NCBI RefSeq assembly: GCF_017545445.1
Contig: NZ_JAFWOM010000030.1
Coordinates: 23,121 to 87,120 of the forward strand
Origin: Fibrobacter sp.
GTDB lineage: Bacteria; Fibrobacterota; Fibrobacteria; Fibrobacterales; Fibrobacteraceae
Length of the DNA: 64,000 bases
Reading direction: 5' to 3'
Every line of letters starts with the position of its first letter. Position 1 is the stretch's first letter. The notes beneath the pieces are model-generated. The model made no database searches. It had not been told where the DNA came from and saw only the letters and a list, made by a program, of their open reading frames with translations. Shown piece after piece: positions 43,846-52,053 of this stretch. A program made the position numbers and the translations under genes.

Positions 43846-44188
43846 AATGCTTGAGAAAACTATATTGTACTTTTGGGGCCGCAAAGCGGTCTGCCATTCT
43901 TCTTTGTTTTAGGTGAATGTCGGCTTCTTCCAATGGGACGCCGACGTTATTAGCATTTCTGTCTTTGACAAAATCGCAGTTGATACTTCATCTGAACCAA
44001 GTCTTACTTAGAAAAAAGGCGAGAATCTTGCAAAACATTAAGAAAAAAACTATAATAGGAATGAGGATCGTCCTACTAACTGATTGATTCTATTGACAAT
44101 CTGGCGTTTCTACAGCTTTTGACTAAAACATTCTATCCAATAAGATTAAGACTTTTGATACAAATTAATTTTTTTAAGAAGCCTCTTT
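43846..44188. other. Gene-free 343-bp stretch
   Basis: No coding frame supported. It contains a small GTCGGC/GCCGAC hairpin (43919-43924 with 43940-43945) and an AT-rich right half with TTGACA at 44094-44099 that may belong to the promoter of the next gene. Confidence 0.4.
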
Positions 44189-44638
44189 ATGAAGAGAGTT
44201 TTAGATAAAAGCATTGGTAAATGCTGGCTTCTGATGGATGCTGAGGAAGTAATGAACGCATGGCCTCAGGACAAGAAAAACTGCAAAAAATTGTTGGGTA
44301 TGGCTAATAAAAAGTTGACTGCATGCAAAAAGCAATTGTTTTGGGGAATGTATGATGATGATAAGATTTTATTTTTATACATGTGCCTGAGATTAAAGTC
44401 CCAAAAATGGTTTAAGCAAGATTTGTCTTGCCCCAACGGAACATGGCAACTTTGTTTAAAATTGTGGAAAAACGGACCGTTTTTAAAAAAAGATATTCCT
44501 CAAAAATTTCAAAAAGTAATAAAAAACATTGGTTTCCCCTTAAGTATTGCGAATAATTGTGCTCTACTAAAAAACTACAACGATCCTAACGATGCTGTTG
44601 ATGACGTAAAAAAGATTATGGAAGGAATAAAATCCTAA
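44189..44638 (+). CDS. Hypothetical protein, 149 residues
   Basis: A basic, Lys- and Trp-rich cytoplasmic protein (no signal peptide or membrane helix) with several Cys (GKCWLL, KNCKKLL, LTACKKQ, NNCALL). AT-rich codon use differs from the housekeeping genes and matches the surrounding accessory DNA. No family recognised and no helpful neighbour; it could be downstream of the sigma-54 transcript, 343 bp from the acidic gene. Confidence 0.55.
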   Translation: MKRVLDKSIGKCWLLMDAEEVMNAWPQDKKNCKKLLGMANKKLTACKKQLFWGMYDDDKILFLYMCLRLKSQKWFKQDLSCPNGTWQLCLKLWKNGPFLKKDIPQKFQKVIKNIGFPLSIANNCALLKNYNDPNDAVDDVKKIMEGIKS

Positions 44639-44714
44639 GATTGTACGAAAAAATGATTTTGGCGTTTTTTGGAAAAACGTAAATGAGGCTCCTTGATGAG
44701 GGAACCTCTCTTAT

Positions 44715-44978
44715 TTATTCGTTACTTATCTTGTTGCATTCTGCACATTCTTCGGGGGTTGTGTCAAAAACGTTTTTTATTAGCGACGCAAATGATTTGA
44801 ACTCTTTTTTCGTTTCGAACAGTTTTAGGTAATTTACTCCCATAGCGTAGGCCATTTTTGGAACGTCATTTGTGTTTTTGATGAGAGAATCTATGTGATA
44901 AGGGCATGACTTTATTGCGTGAGTTTTGAGAAGAATATGTATGATAGCGGTATAGTATTCATCGTTTAACGGATGCAT
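44715..44978 (-). CDS. Hypothetical protein, 87 residues
   Basis: A small helical protein (MHPLNDEYYTAIIHILLK, KMAYAMGVNYLKLFETKKEF) ending in a Cys pair (EECAECNK). Start at 44978 is chosen because a GGAG lies seven bases before it on the minus strand; the frame extends further upstream without such a site. No family recognised. AT-rich like its neighbours. Confidence 0.5.
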   Translation of the reverse strand: MHPLNDEYYTAIIHILLKTHAIKSCPYHIDSLIKNTNDVPKMAYAMGVNYLKLFETKKEFKSFASLIKNVFDTTPEECAECNKISNE

Positions 44979-45133
44979 GTTGGATCTCCTATTGAATTTT
45001 TTCCCTTCAGAATTTGAGAATTTCTCAATTCTAGGGATGATCATTTATAAGGGTGCCAACGATCGTTTAGGTCCGTTTTGCTATTATGATAGAAATAAAT
45101 GGTTAAAAAGAGGTCGCTTCGCTCAATTATTTC

Positions 45134-45494
45134 TTGCGTCCGGCAGATGGCCGCCAGAGTATCGAAGATTTGTGGAATTCTTATGGCGGCAAGGATTTAG
45201 ACCGAGAATATGCTATCAAGAATTTTATTCGAGTGCTCGAAATATTGAAGCCAGATTTGATTGTTTTCCTGAGCTCAAAAGCATGTGCCTGTGCCGAGGG
45301 CGAAGATTTTCCCGAAGTATTTCGGCGGCAATTTTTGGGATTGGACGAAATCTCATGGGATTGAGGATTACATTTACACGATGCATCCGTCAAGCCCGCA
45401 TTGGAACAAACCAATGCCTGCTAAGTACGGCAAGGCAAACGGTCTCACATCTTGCGAATTTTTCTGCAAATGGCTCAAGGAAAAGTGGGTGTAA
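45134..45494 (+). pseudogene. Frameshifted remnant, possibly uracil-DNA glycosylase-like
   Basis: Two frames give consecutive parts of one protein: IEDLWNSYGGKDLDREYA and VLEILKPDLIVFLSSKA (45134-45364), then DWTKSHGIEDYIYTMHPSSP and FFCKWLKEKWV in another frame (ending 45494). The pair of a LKPDLIVFLSS strand and a HPSSPHWN motif recalls the uracil-DNA glycosylase superfamily, but this is weak. The N-terminal part is missing or unreadable. One base too many lies somewhere around 45300-45345. Confidence 0.4.
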
Positions 45495-45498
45495 GAAC

Positions 45499-45519
45499 CC
45501 CCTGAAATAAGTTCAGGGG
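45499..45519. other. Hairpin between convergent genes
   Basis: Perfect 8-bp stem CCCCTGAA/TTCAGGGG with a 5-nt loop, between the frameshifted remnant and the Rpn gene. No T-run of length on either side, so terminator function is doubtful. Confidence 0.4.
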
Positions 45520-45538
45520 AAAGTTTCGCTGAAAAAAA

Positions 45539-46441
45539 TTATGCTTTTTTCTTCCAGGAACGGATTTCTTCTTCTGGAACGCCTGTTATAATGGAAATTT
45601 TTTCAACAGGATCTCCATAATCAAGCATCTTACGGGCTAATTCTCGATTGCGTTCAGCAAGCTTGGCTTCAAGTTCTTCTTCTTCAACTTCGGCGATAGA
45701 CTTGTAGCCATAAACTTCACTGCATTTTTTGAAATCCATTTTGAACTGCTCCTTTGCCTCGTCTTTAAACCAGTACTTCAAATATACATAAGTTTGAGCG
45801 AGAAAGTCCTCTGCCTCGCTTTTGGGAAGTGATTTGAGTCCGGCGATTGCTGGCTTAAGATATTTTTTGAGTTTGTCGCCTGAAAAGACGTATTTCAACG
45901 CAACTAGTGCAAGTGCAATCTTAGGCGAAATTTTCGAGATTTCGTCATCGCTGAAAATATCGCTGACGTCCACTACTTCCAAAATAAACGGGAGTCCGAT
46001 TTTGTGGTAATATTCAGGGTAATTTGGAAACATAACTTGTTTCTCGATTTTCCATGAGTCCTGCCCGTTGTACAGAACGATAGCGATTGTCGGAATGTTT
46101 TTCTGGTTCCTGACCATGATTTCGTACCAGTATCGGACAAGTTGGGGGATGATCGAGTAGTCGGGATAGCTCTTGTGTTCTTCAAGGATGCCGACAAGAA
46201 GTTCAGCTTGCTTGTGCTCATCACATTCTACTTTTACGGTAAATGCCAAGTCGCTGTATCCGAAAGAAACGGTGTCGCTGTATGCGCCGGGAATTTCTTG
46301 CAAAGTATCTAGATTCACGGTTGCGAGGAATTGCGCGAGATTTGAATTTTTGCGTGCGGCGAGTCGCAACAGTTCGGCTGTGCGAGCGGGATCTTTGAGC
46401 ACTGAACGAACGTATGGGTCGTGTGTAAATTTATTTGCCAT
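45539..46441 (-). CDS. Rpn-family nuclease / putative transposase (PD-(D/E)XK)
   Basis: A 300-residue protein of the Rpn type, known for promoting recombination without being a true transposase. Visible are the N-terminal block ([20 protein letters not shown]), the nuclease core ([30 protein letters not shown]), and the C-terminal acidic coiled region ([19 protein letters not shown]). The ATG at 46441 is preferred over one at 46453 because a GGAG lies six bases before it. Multi-copy in Fibrobacter and rumen Bacteroidota; probably not part of a neighbouring system. Confidence 0.82.
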   Translation of the reverse strand: MANKFTHDPYVRSVLKDPARTAELLRLAARKNSNLAQFLATVNLDTLQEIPGAYSDTVSFGYSDLAFTVKVECDEHKQAELLVGILEEHKSYPDYSIIPQLVRYWYEIMVRNQKNIPTIAIVLYNGQDSWKIEKQVMFPNYPEYYHKIGLPFILEVVDVSDIFSDDEISKISPKIALALVALKYVFSGDKLKKYLKPAIAGLKSLPKSEAEDFLAQTYVYLKYWFKDEAKEQFKMDFKKCSEVYGYKSIAEVEEEELEAKLAERNRELARKMLDYGDPVEKISIITGVPEEEIRSWKKKA

Positions 46442-46663
46442 TATAGTCTCCATTTAAAGTTTAGGAGGCTAAAATACACTCAGAATTTTTCGAAAAGTAT
46501 AATGTTGTAAATTTTGCAACCAACGGTTATCAAAAATCGTTATTTTGCAATCAAATGTTTGCATCAGATTTCGAAAAAAATGTACATGTTGTAAAATGTG
46601 ACCCTAGCCTAATAGCCACAGATTTGTATTTGCTTTTCTCTCAAGTGCTTAGGATGTATAGAG

Positions 46664-46680
46664 ACGACATTAATTGTCGT
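46664..46680. promoter_or_regulatory. ACGACA-TTAAT-TGTCGT inverted repeat, copy 1
   Basis: Six-bp arms around TTAAT, 41 bp upstream of the 49-residue gene. The same core recurs at 47342-47356 upstream of another small gene, and both leaders end in AAAAAAAACGAGGATTT just before the start codon. Confidence 0.5.
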
Positions 46681-46720
46681 GCCTTGGTATTAGATTAAGA
46701 AAAAAAACGAGGATTTAGAA

Positions 46721-46870
46721 ATGAATAAGAAAAGGGTTCCGCTGACTCCTGTAGTGCTTTTCAAGCTTATTTTTGTTTTTGTTGCTATGGCGATAATTTG
46801 GTATTACGCACAGATGTTGGTATATGTGGAAGTGATACTTATTTTGATGAGGCTGAACGGTAGCTTTTAA
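46721..46870 (+). CDS. Small membrane protein, 49 residues
   Basis: ATG 46721 opens a 49-codon frame with a basic N-terminus (NKKRVPLTP), one or two membrane helices (KLIFVFVAMAIIWYYA, MLVYVEVILILMRL) and a short tail. It has an ACGAGG ribosome site, a palindromic site upstream and a good terminator 26 bp downstream, so it is a self-contained unit. It could be a type I toxin-like or stress peptide, but nothing proves this. Confidence 0.5.
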   Translation: MNKKRVPLTPVVLFKLIFVFVAMAIIWYYAQMLVYVEVILILMRLNGSF

Positions 46871-46895
46871 TGCATAACCCTTGAAATGGCCTCAG

Positions 46896-46925
46896 GCATC
46901 CGAAAAAAAATCGGATGCTTTTTCT
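46896..46925 (+). terminator. Rho-independent terminator of the small membrane protein gene
   Basis: Eight-bp stem GCATCCGA/TCGGATGC, 7-nt A-loop and a TTTTTCTTTTTT tail. Confidence 0.88.
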
Positions 46926-47081
46926 TTTTTCAAAACTAGGAGGCTAAATGAGTCAAGGTAAAATGCGGTCGCGTGACCACGACGGATTCCCATGGATTAC
47001 GATGTTTTCAGTTGGATCCTGGCGACGTCGATGCCTAGAATTGCAAATTGGAACGTTAAAATGTATATTAGGAGGAAAATT

Positions 47082-47277
47082 ATGGCCTTAGCAATTAGCA
47101 ATATCCCGATTTTGACGGATGCGGTGGCGGAATCTTTCGTGAAAAAAAGCGGAAGAGGCTGAACGTAACCGCGGATCCATTGACTTTACTCGGCAACATT
47201 CCGAGTGGAGCGGGTTTGATATGCGCAACGCTGCACGAATTGCTAAACTGAGGGCTGAAGGAAAATGGCCTTTTTAG
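47082..47277 (+). pseudogene. Small ORF split by an A7 homopolymer
   Basis: After an AGGAGGAAAATT site, ATG 47082 reads MALAISNIPILTDAVAESFV and stops at 47162. Skipping one A of the run A7 at 47142-47148 continues the frame through KKAEEAERNRGSIDF and DMRNAARIAKLRAEGKWPF to 47277, giving a 64-residue antitoxin-like protein. Possible causes are mutation, slippage in the A-run, or a sequencing error. A further short frame at 46948 (MSQGKMRSRDHDGF...) upstream is not supported as a gene. The stretch 46926-47402 has no other gene. Confidence 0.5.
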
Positions 47278-47341
47278 AATCTGATTGCATTCGCACGGCT
47301 CTGTAGAATTCCCTACTTCAAAAACTTTTTAAAATCGTGAG

Positions 47342-47356
47342 CGACATTAATTGTCG
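47342..47356. promoter_or_regulatory. CGACA-TTAAT-TGTCG inverted repeat, copy 2
   Basis: Same core as at 46664-46680, followed by a closely similar leader (GATTCTAC...GATAG...AAAAAAAACGAGGATTT) before ATG 47403. Confidence 0.5.
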
Positions 47357-47402
47357 TCCGCTGATTCTACATTCTTGATAGTCTCAAAAAAAACGAGGAT
47401 TT

Positions 47403-47894
47403 ATGACTATCAAGGAATTTCTAAAAGCAAAAGACCTGTTTTGCATTGTGCAAGGCAAAGAACTTCGTGAGAGAATTGTTGCCGCTCTCGGTAATTGCCC
47501 CATGTGGGAGGATGTCAACGTGTTCAAGGATGAGGCTGGCGAAGAATGGGATGATTTCGCCGCTACGGAACATTGCCTGCTACTTGTGAATAGTTGCAAA
47601 AAGGATTCTCCGTGTGTTCTTCTTTACTGCGATGTGGCAGAATATCGTTGCGATGACTCGGAATCTCCTGTAACGGTCGCCAAACTCCGCGAGTTTTTTA
47701 GCTGCTTCACGTGTTTTGAATGGGAATCGTCTTCTTGGATTTCAAAACAACCTGAATTTTACTCTGAAAGAATAGTTACAGTTTATCCCAACGGTGTCGT
47801 GGAATACTCCGCAAAAGAAACGAACGAGGTGCCGAAACACTTCATGCTGATTCCACAACGCATTTGGGATGAAAATAACTTTTCTTGCCGCTAA
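47403..47894 (+). CDS. Hypothetical protein, 163 residues
   Basis: A cytoplasmic, acidic protein with many Cys (LFCIVQGK, NSCKKDSPCVLLYCDVAEY, FSCFTCFEW) and no signal peptide. The start has a CGAGG site and the shared palindromic leader described at 47342. No family recognised. Codon use is closer to the housekeeping genes than to the AT-rich genes at 40-45 kb. Confidence 0.6.
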   Translation: MTIKEFLKAKDLFCIVQGKELRERIVAALGNCPMWEDVNVFKDEAGEEWDDFAATEHCLLLVNSCKKDSPCVLLYCDVAEYRCDDSESPVTVAKLREFFSCFTCFEWESSSWISKQPEFYSERIVTVYPNGVVEYSAKETNEVPKHFMLIPQRIWDENNFSCR

Positions 47895-47993
47895 CCCACG
47901 CTTTAAGGGAATGTCTGGAACGAGAATTTGAACATGTTGCTTTTATAATGTGCTTGTACTATATTTAGTAGTTGTATAAAATTTGAGGCATAT

Positions 47994-48289
47994 ATGGCGA
48001 CATCTATATTGCAAATACGTGTTGACGACAAGTTGAAAGATGAAGTCTCCAGCTTGTTTGAAAGTCTGGGAATGGATATTCCTACGGCTGTCCGCATTTT
48101 TTTAAACGTGCGGTCATTGAACGGGGGCTTCCATTTAATGTGTCAGAACGTCCTACGGTGAATGAGTCATCTGGACTTATGACTGCATTACGTGCTCTCA
48201 ATGAAGAAGCTTTGAAAAACGGCACTGCAGGTATGAGCGAAGAAAAAATCGAAGCTGAAATTAAGTCCGCGAGGGCTGAGAGACGGTAG
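47994..48289 (+). pseudogene. RelB/DinJ-family antitoxin gene split by a T7 homopolymer
   Basis: ATG 47994 encodes LQIRVDDKLKDEVSSLFESL, then GMDIPTAVRIF, the ribbon-helix-helix start of DinJ/RelB antitoxins. At the T7 run (48097-48103) one T is missing; adding it continues as FKRAVIERGLPFNVSERPTV to a stop at 48289, as in intact family members. Without it the frame ends early. No YafQ/RelE toxin gene follows. A complete antitoxin of this family is about 95 residues, which matches the repaired frame. Confidence 0.75.
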
Positions 48290-48301
48290 AATTTTTTCCT
48301 A

Positions 48302-49135
48302 TCACTCAGCTTGCGTTAGCGCTTTCTGATAAATGTCGTTCATCACAAGACCTGCAATCATAAAGCCGAAAATGGCCGTGGCATGTGCCATGGTGCCGTT
48401 GATTTGAGCCTTGCTGCTACACCATTCGTGATCGACAAGTTCGGCGTTCTTGAGTTCCGCTTCGCTGCGTTCTTGGCGGACTTTAGGACACATGCAGGCG
48501 GCGGTTCCGCAAGAAGAATTTTGACCGCGGTTTTTTAAGAGTTCGTCGCTATAAACGCAAAGTACTTTTTTCTTGAGCCACAATTTTTTTCGCTTGAACT
48601 TGTCGCGAAGTGCGCGTGCGAGCGGGCAACCTGTAACTTTCCAGAATTCGGCGACCTTGATTCGCGTGGGGTCCATCTTGAGGGCTGCTCCCATCGACGA
48701 GAATACGGTTGCCTTGGTGTGCGTGGCGTGCCAAAGCAACTGCATCTTGTTTTCGAGGCTGTCGATAGCGTCGATGATGTAATCGAATGTGTCTAGCTGG
48801 AACTTGTCCGTATTCGCTTCTTCGTAGATGTCCTGCAGTGCGACGATGTTTGCGTGCGGATTGATTTCTAACAAGCGGTTTTTAAGCACTTCGACTTTGA
48901 CTTGGCCCACGGTTTTGGTGGTGGCCATCAGCTGGCGGTTTACGTTGGTGACGCACACGCGGTCAGAATCGACGAGCACGAGTTCCTTGATGCCGGAACG
49001 CACCAGGCTTTCGGCACACCAGCTGCCGACTCCGCCGAGTCCAAAAATGATGACGCGTTTTTGGTAGATACAGTCCATAACATCGTCTCCGAGAAGGAGC
49101 GATGTGCGGTTGAAAATGCCTTTTTCAATTCCCAT
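48302..49135 (-). CDS. tcdA: tRNA threonylcarbamoyladenosine dehydratase TcdA (ThiF/MoeB-like)
   Basis: A 277-residue E1-like ATP-dependent enzyme that closes t6A37 of tRNA to the cyclic form. Visible are the nucleotide-binding loop (VIIFGLGGVGSWCAESLVRSG), the VLVDSDRVCVTNVNRQ block and a DYIIDAIDSLENKM block typical of TcdA/CsdL. The start at 49135 (MGIEKGIFNRTSLLLGDD) aligns with the family N-terminus and has an AGGAT site; the frame is open upstream to 49237. It lies 25 bp downstream of sufS, matching the csdA-csdL linkage of Enterobacteria, where the desulfurase feeds the pathway. Confidence 0.9.
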   Translation of the reverse strand: MGIEKGIFNRTSLLLGDDVMDCIYQKRVIIFGLGGVGSWCAESLVRSGIKELVLVDSDRVCVTNVNRQLMATTKTVGQVKVEVLKNRLLEINPHANIVALQDIYEEANTDKFQLDTFDYIIDAIDSLENKMQLLWHATHTKATVFSSMGAALKMDPTRIKVAEFWKVTGCPLARALRDKFKRKKLWLKKKVLCVYSDELLKNRGQNSSCGTAACMCPKVRQERSEAELKNAELVDHEWCSSKAQINGTMAHATAIFGFMIAGLVMNDIYQKALTQAE

Positions 49136-49160
49136 GAGAATCCTGCAAAACTGGCGGAAT

Positions 49161-50384
49161 TTAGGCGAACAAACGGACGACTCTTTTGATGCCTGCAACA
49201 AAGCGGTCGATGTCGCGTTCAAGCGTGTACACGCCAAAGCTCAAACGGAGCGTGGCATCGACGCCAAAGCGGTCCATCACCGGTTGCGCACAATGGTGTC
49301 CGCTACGCACGGCGACGTTTTCTTCGTCGAGAATCATGGCTGCATCACCGACGGCAATCCCGTCCAATGTAATGCTGATGAGCGCACCGCGTTCCTTCGG
49401 GTTGCCGAGGACTTTCACTTGCGGGATTTCGGCGAGCTGCTTCAGTGCGTATTGCGTAATTTGTTCTTCGTGCTTGCGGATGTTGTCGAGACCCACGTTG
49501 TTCAGCCATTCGATGGCTTTCCCGAGGCCGATGACTTCGGCAATGGCGGGCGTGCCTGCTTCAAAGCGTGCTGGAACGTCGGCGTAAGTTGTCTTTTCGA
49601 ACGTGACGTTCTTGATCATTTCGCCACCGCCGTGCCAGGGTGGCATGCTGTCGAGCACTTCGTACTTGCCGTAAAGAACTCCGATGCCGGTCGGGCCGTA
49701 CATTTTGTGGCCGCTGAACGCGAGAAAATCGCAGTCGAGTTTTTGCACGTCAATCTTGATGTGGCTAGAACTTTGGGCGGCGTCAATCAAAATCTTTGCT
49801 TGCGGGGCGAGCTTGCGCACCGTAGCGATGATTTCTGCAATGGGGTTCACGGTGCCGACGGAGTTGCTCACGTGGGCGACTGCGACCATCTTGGTGCGTG
49901 GCGTGAGGAGTCCGGGGAGTGCTGCCAAGTCCAAATCTCCGCTGTCCAAAACGGGGATGACCTCGATTTTGGCACCTTTCATTTCGGCGACGAGTTGCCA
50001 GCTCACGATATTGGCGTGGTGTTCCAGGCCGCTGATGACAATTTCATCGCCGGCTTCAAAGAACTTGCGTCCGTAGCTCCAGGCGACGAGATTGATGCTT
50101 TCGGTGGTGCCGCGCGTAAAGACGATTTCGTCTTCGGATTTTGCGTTGATGAACTTCGCAACGTCTTTGCGGGTCTTTTCAAAGGCTTCGGTGGTGCGTG
50201 CGCTCAGGCGGTAAACCCCGCGCTTCACAGAGCTGTAGTGCTCGCGGTAAAAGTCGTCCATCGCATCGATGACGATTGCTGGCTTCTGGGTTGTGGCGGT
50301 GCTGTCCAAAAAGGCGAGTGGCTTTACTTCTTTGTCGCCTGCGACCAACATCGGGAATTCATTGCGTAAAACTTCTGCGTTCAT
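49161..50384 (-). CDS. sufS: Cysteine desulfurase, SufS/CsdA type
   Basis: A 407-residue PLP enzyme that moves sulfur from cysteine to acceptors. The PLP lysine is K227 (SGHKMYGPTG), the active Cys is C365 (RSGHHCAQPVM), and FLDSTATTQKP plus GLEHHANIVSW are family blocks of the SufS branch (not IscS). It is the first gene of a two-gene operon with tcdA. Confidence 0.92.
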   Translation of the reverse strand: MNAEVLRNEFPMLVAGDKEVKPLAFLDSTATTQKPAIVIDAMDDFYREHYSSVKRGVYRLSARTTEAFEKTRKDVAKFINAKSEDEIVFTRGTTESINLVAWSYGRKFFEAGDEIVISGLEHHANIVSWQLVAEMKGAKIEVIPVLDSGDLDLAALPGLLTPRTKMVAVAHVSNSVGTVNPIAEIIATVRKLAPQAKILIDAAQSSSHIKIDVQKLDCDFLAFSGHKMYGPTGIGVLYGKYEVLDSMPPWHGGGEMIKNVTFEKTTYADVPARFEAGTPAIAEVIGLGKAIEWLNNVGLDNIRKHEEQITQYALKQLAEIPQVKVLGNPKERGALISITLDGIAVGDAAMILDEENVAVRSGHHCAQPVMDRFGVDATLRLSFGVYTLERDIDRFVAGIKRVVRLFA

Positions 50385-50513
50385 GATCCCAAAGATAGAA
50401 ATCCTCTATAGCCGGAGTCAAATTCAAGTAAAATATTATTAGGGTTCAAGATTTTTTTTGATTATTCATTAGGGATTGGTTATAATTCGTAATATATTTA
50501 AACTATTCATAGA

Positions 50514-50657
50514 GTCATCCCGACTTAGGAATGTCATTCTGACTTAGGAATTGTCATTTTGATATTGGAACTGTCATCCTGAGCGAAAGCGATATACGAA
50601 ACTAGTCAACTTGTTGACTTAGTTGAGTTAGGTTCGAAGGAGCAGGATCCAGTTAAG
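50514..50657. repeat. Tandem ~20-bp repeat grown from a dispersed GTCATCC element
   Basis: Three units of 19-20 bp (GTCATCCCGACTTAGGAAT, GTCATTCTGACTTAGGAATT, GTCATTTTGATATTGGAACT) precede a standard GTCATCCTGAGCG...AGGATCCAGTTA element (50571-50657). The latter contains a GTCAAC/GTTGAC palindrome at 50608-50621. The 290-bp gap between sufS and the next gene holds nothing else. Confidence 0.75.
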
Positions 50658-50674
50658 TTTTAAAAGAGGTTTAG

Positions 50675-52051
50675 ATGAAGAATCTTTTTATAGCAAGTTT
50701 GATTTGTTCTGCAATTTTGGCGCAGGGTGGTTTCGCTCAAGAGGCCCTCCGCAAGGCTGTCGATTCCAACAACTGGAAAAAAGTGAAAAAGATGGTCAAG
50801 GCGGGCGAAATCGAAGAAATTTATTGCGGCAAGATGTCGGCGAAAAACGCAACGGATATTTACGGTAAGCATTTCAAGCAAATGCCGGACGAAGCGTTTG
50901 CGGCATGCCCGTCCCAGTTCGCGTACGGTTTTGGTTCGAAGGTCTGCTCGATGGCGAACGCCGCGAATGCCTGCTCGGGTGTCATCAAGTATTTGCTCGC
51001 CGATGGCGAAAAAGGGAGTGCTAAGGCTCTCAAGACGCTTGACGATGTGGCAAAATCGGCGACCAAGACAAAAGCATTTGCAAAGCCCTCTCTTGTGAGT
51101 GTCGATACGACGGTTTGGAAACCGTGCCCCAAGAAGGGTGCTGCACGAACAAAGTGCATTGCCCAATGCAAAATTGATGCGAATTCTTTGCTCGCGATTG
51201 ACCACGATGTGAACTGCAAGAAAAATCCTGAACAGATGGTCGATAAGACGATTAAGGTTTATAAGCCGTCGCCAGTTTTCGCAAGCCTGCGCGATGGGCT
51301 TTCCTCTGGTTTTTGGAAAGCTCCGATGTCTGTTGCCGGGACGTATGCCGCTCTCGCTGGCAAGTACGCCAAGGTGCTCTCGATTCCTGATACCGCTGTG
51401 ACAGGTCTCCATTACGTAAAAACTTGGGCCGCTAAGCATAAGGGTTCTTCGCTACCAGGCGGCCAGCTGTTCCGTTTCTGCACGGCGTGGAAGGGCAAAG
51501 TCGATCCGATTCTTTCCGAAGAGGGTTTCAGCACTCGCTGCCCGGTGTTCAAGAATTTTGTCGATAAGCGTGACAAACAAGTTTACAAGGTCAAGGAAAT
51601 CGGCGGTGTGGATTGGTTCGTCGAAAACTTGAACTTCAACGATCCGGATGGCTCGATGTGCTATGACCGCGACGACGCAAACTGCAAGACGTTCGGTCGC
51701 CTCTACACTCAAGAGGCCGCGAAAAAAGCTTGTCCGGACGGCTACCATCTCGCAACGGATGCCGATTGGAAAAAGCTAGAAGAACACGCCGGTGGCGCAC
51801 GCGAAGCTGCCCTCAAGCTCAAGAGCAACGGCAGCGACGATTACGCATTCACAGCAATGTTCGGTGGCTATGCAAACAAGAGTGGCGTCTGCACGACGAT
51901 GGGCGAGGGTGCTTACTTCTGGACTGCCGATGCCGATACGGATGGTCGCGGCAAGGCTCGCACAATGTTCAGCTCCGACAAGGATGTCGGCTCAATTACG
52001 GTGGATCCGAGTTTCTATCTTGCGGTCCGTTGTGTAGCCGGAGCCAATTAG
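50675..52051 (+). CDS. Secreted protein with Fibrobacter major paralogous (FISUMP) domain
   Basis: A 458-residue exported protein. Signal peptide (to about FAQEA), a middle with paired Cys (YCGKM, KVCSMANAANACSG, KPCPKKG, KCIAQCK), and at about residues 305-458 the FISUMP domain: YKVKEIGGVDWFVENLNF, GRLYTQEAAKKACPDGYHLA, WKKLEEHAGG and FYLAVRCV. This domain (TIGR02145) is amplified in F. succinogenes; its job is unknown, probably at the surface. epmA begins 2 bp after its stop. Confidence 0.88.
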   Translation: MKNLFIASLICSAILAQGGFAQEALRKAVDSNNWKKVKKMVKAGEIEEIYCGKMSAKNATDIYGKHFKQMPDEAFAACPSQFAYGFGSKVCSMANAANACSGVIKYLLADGEKGSAKALKTLDDVAKSATKTKAFAKPSLVSVDTTVWKPCPKKGAARTKCIAQCKIDANSLLAIDHDVNCKKNPEQMVDKTIKVYKPSPVFASLRDGLSSGFWKAPMSVAGTYAALAGKYAKVLSIPDTAVTGLHYVKTWAAKHKGSSLPGGQLFRFCTAWKGKVDPILSEEGFSTRCPVFKNFVDKRDKQVYKVKEIGGVDWFVENLNFNDPDGSMCYDRDDANCKTFGRLYTQEAAKKACPDGYHLATDADWKKLEEHAGGAREAALKLKSNGSDDYAFTAMFGGYANKSGVCTTMGEGAYFWTADADTDGRGKARTMFSSDKDVGSITVDPSFYLAVRCVAGAN

Positions 52052-52053
52052 CA

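Noticed and set aside
44977..45510. 177-codon plus-strand frame
   Set aside because: It overlaps two frames that read as pieces of one protein, and its own translation is low-quality (Arg/Cys-rich, no family).
45539..46441. Insertion sequence at the Rpn-family gene
   Set aside because: No terminal inverted repeats or target-site duplication were seen around it; Rpn proteins are PD-(D/E)XK nucleases and not true IS transposases.
46948..47090. 47-codon frame MSQGKMRSRDHDGF... with a GGAGG site
   Set aside because: The composition (Trp/Arg/Cys runs) and overlap with the next start suggest a decayed gene or chance frame; not supported as coding.
49104..50369. 421-codon open frame opposite sufS
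   Set aside because: Antisense shadow of a well-supported SufS gene, no ribosome site and no domain.
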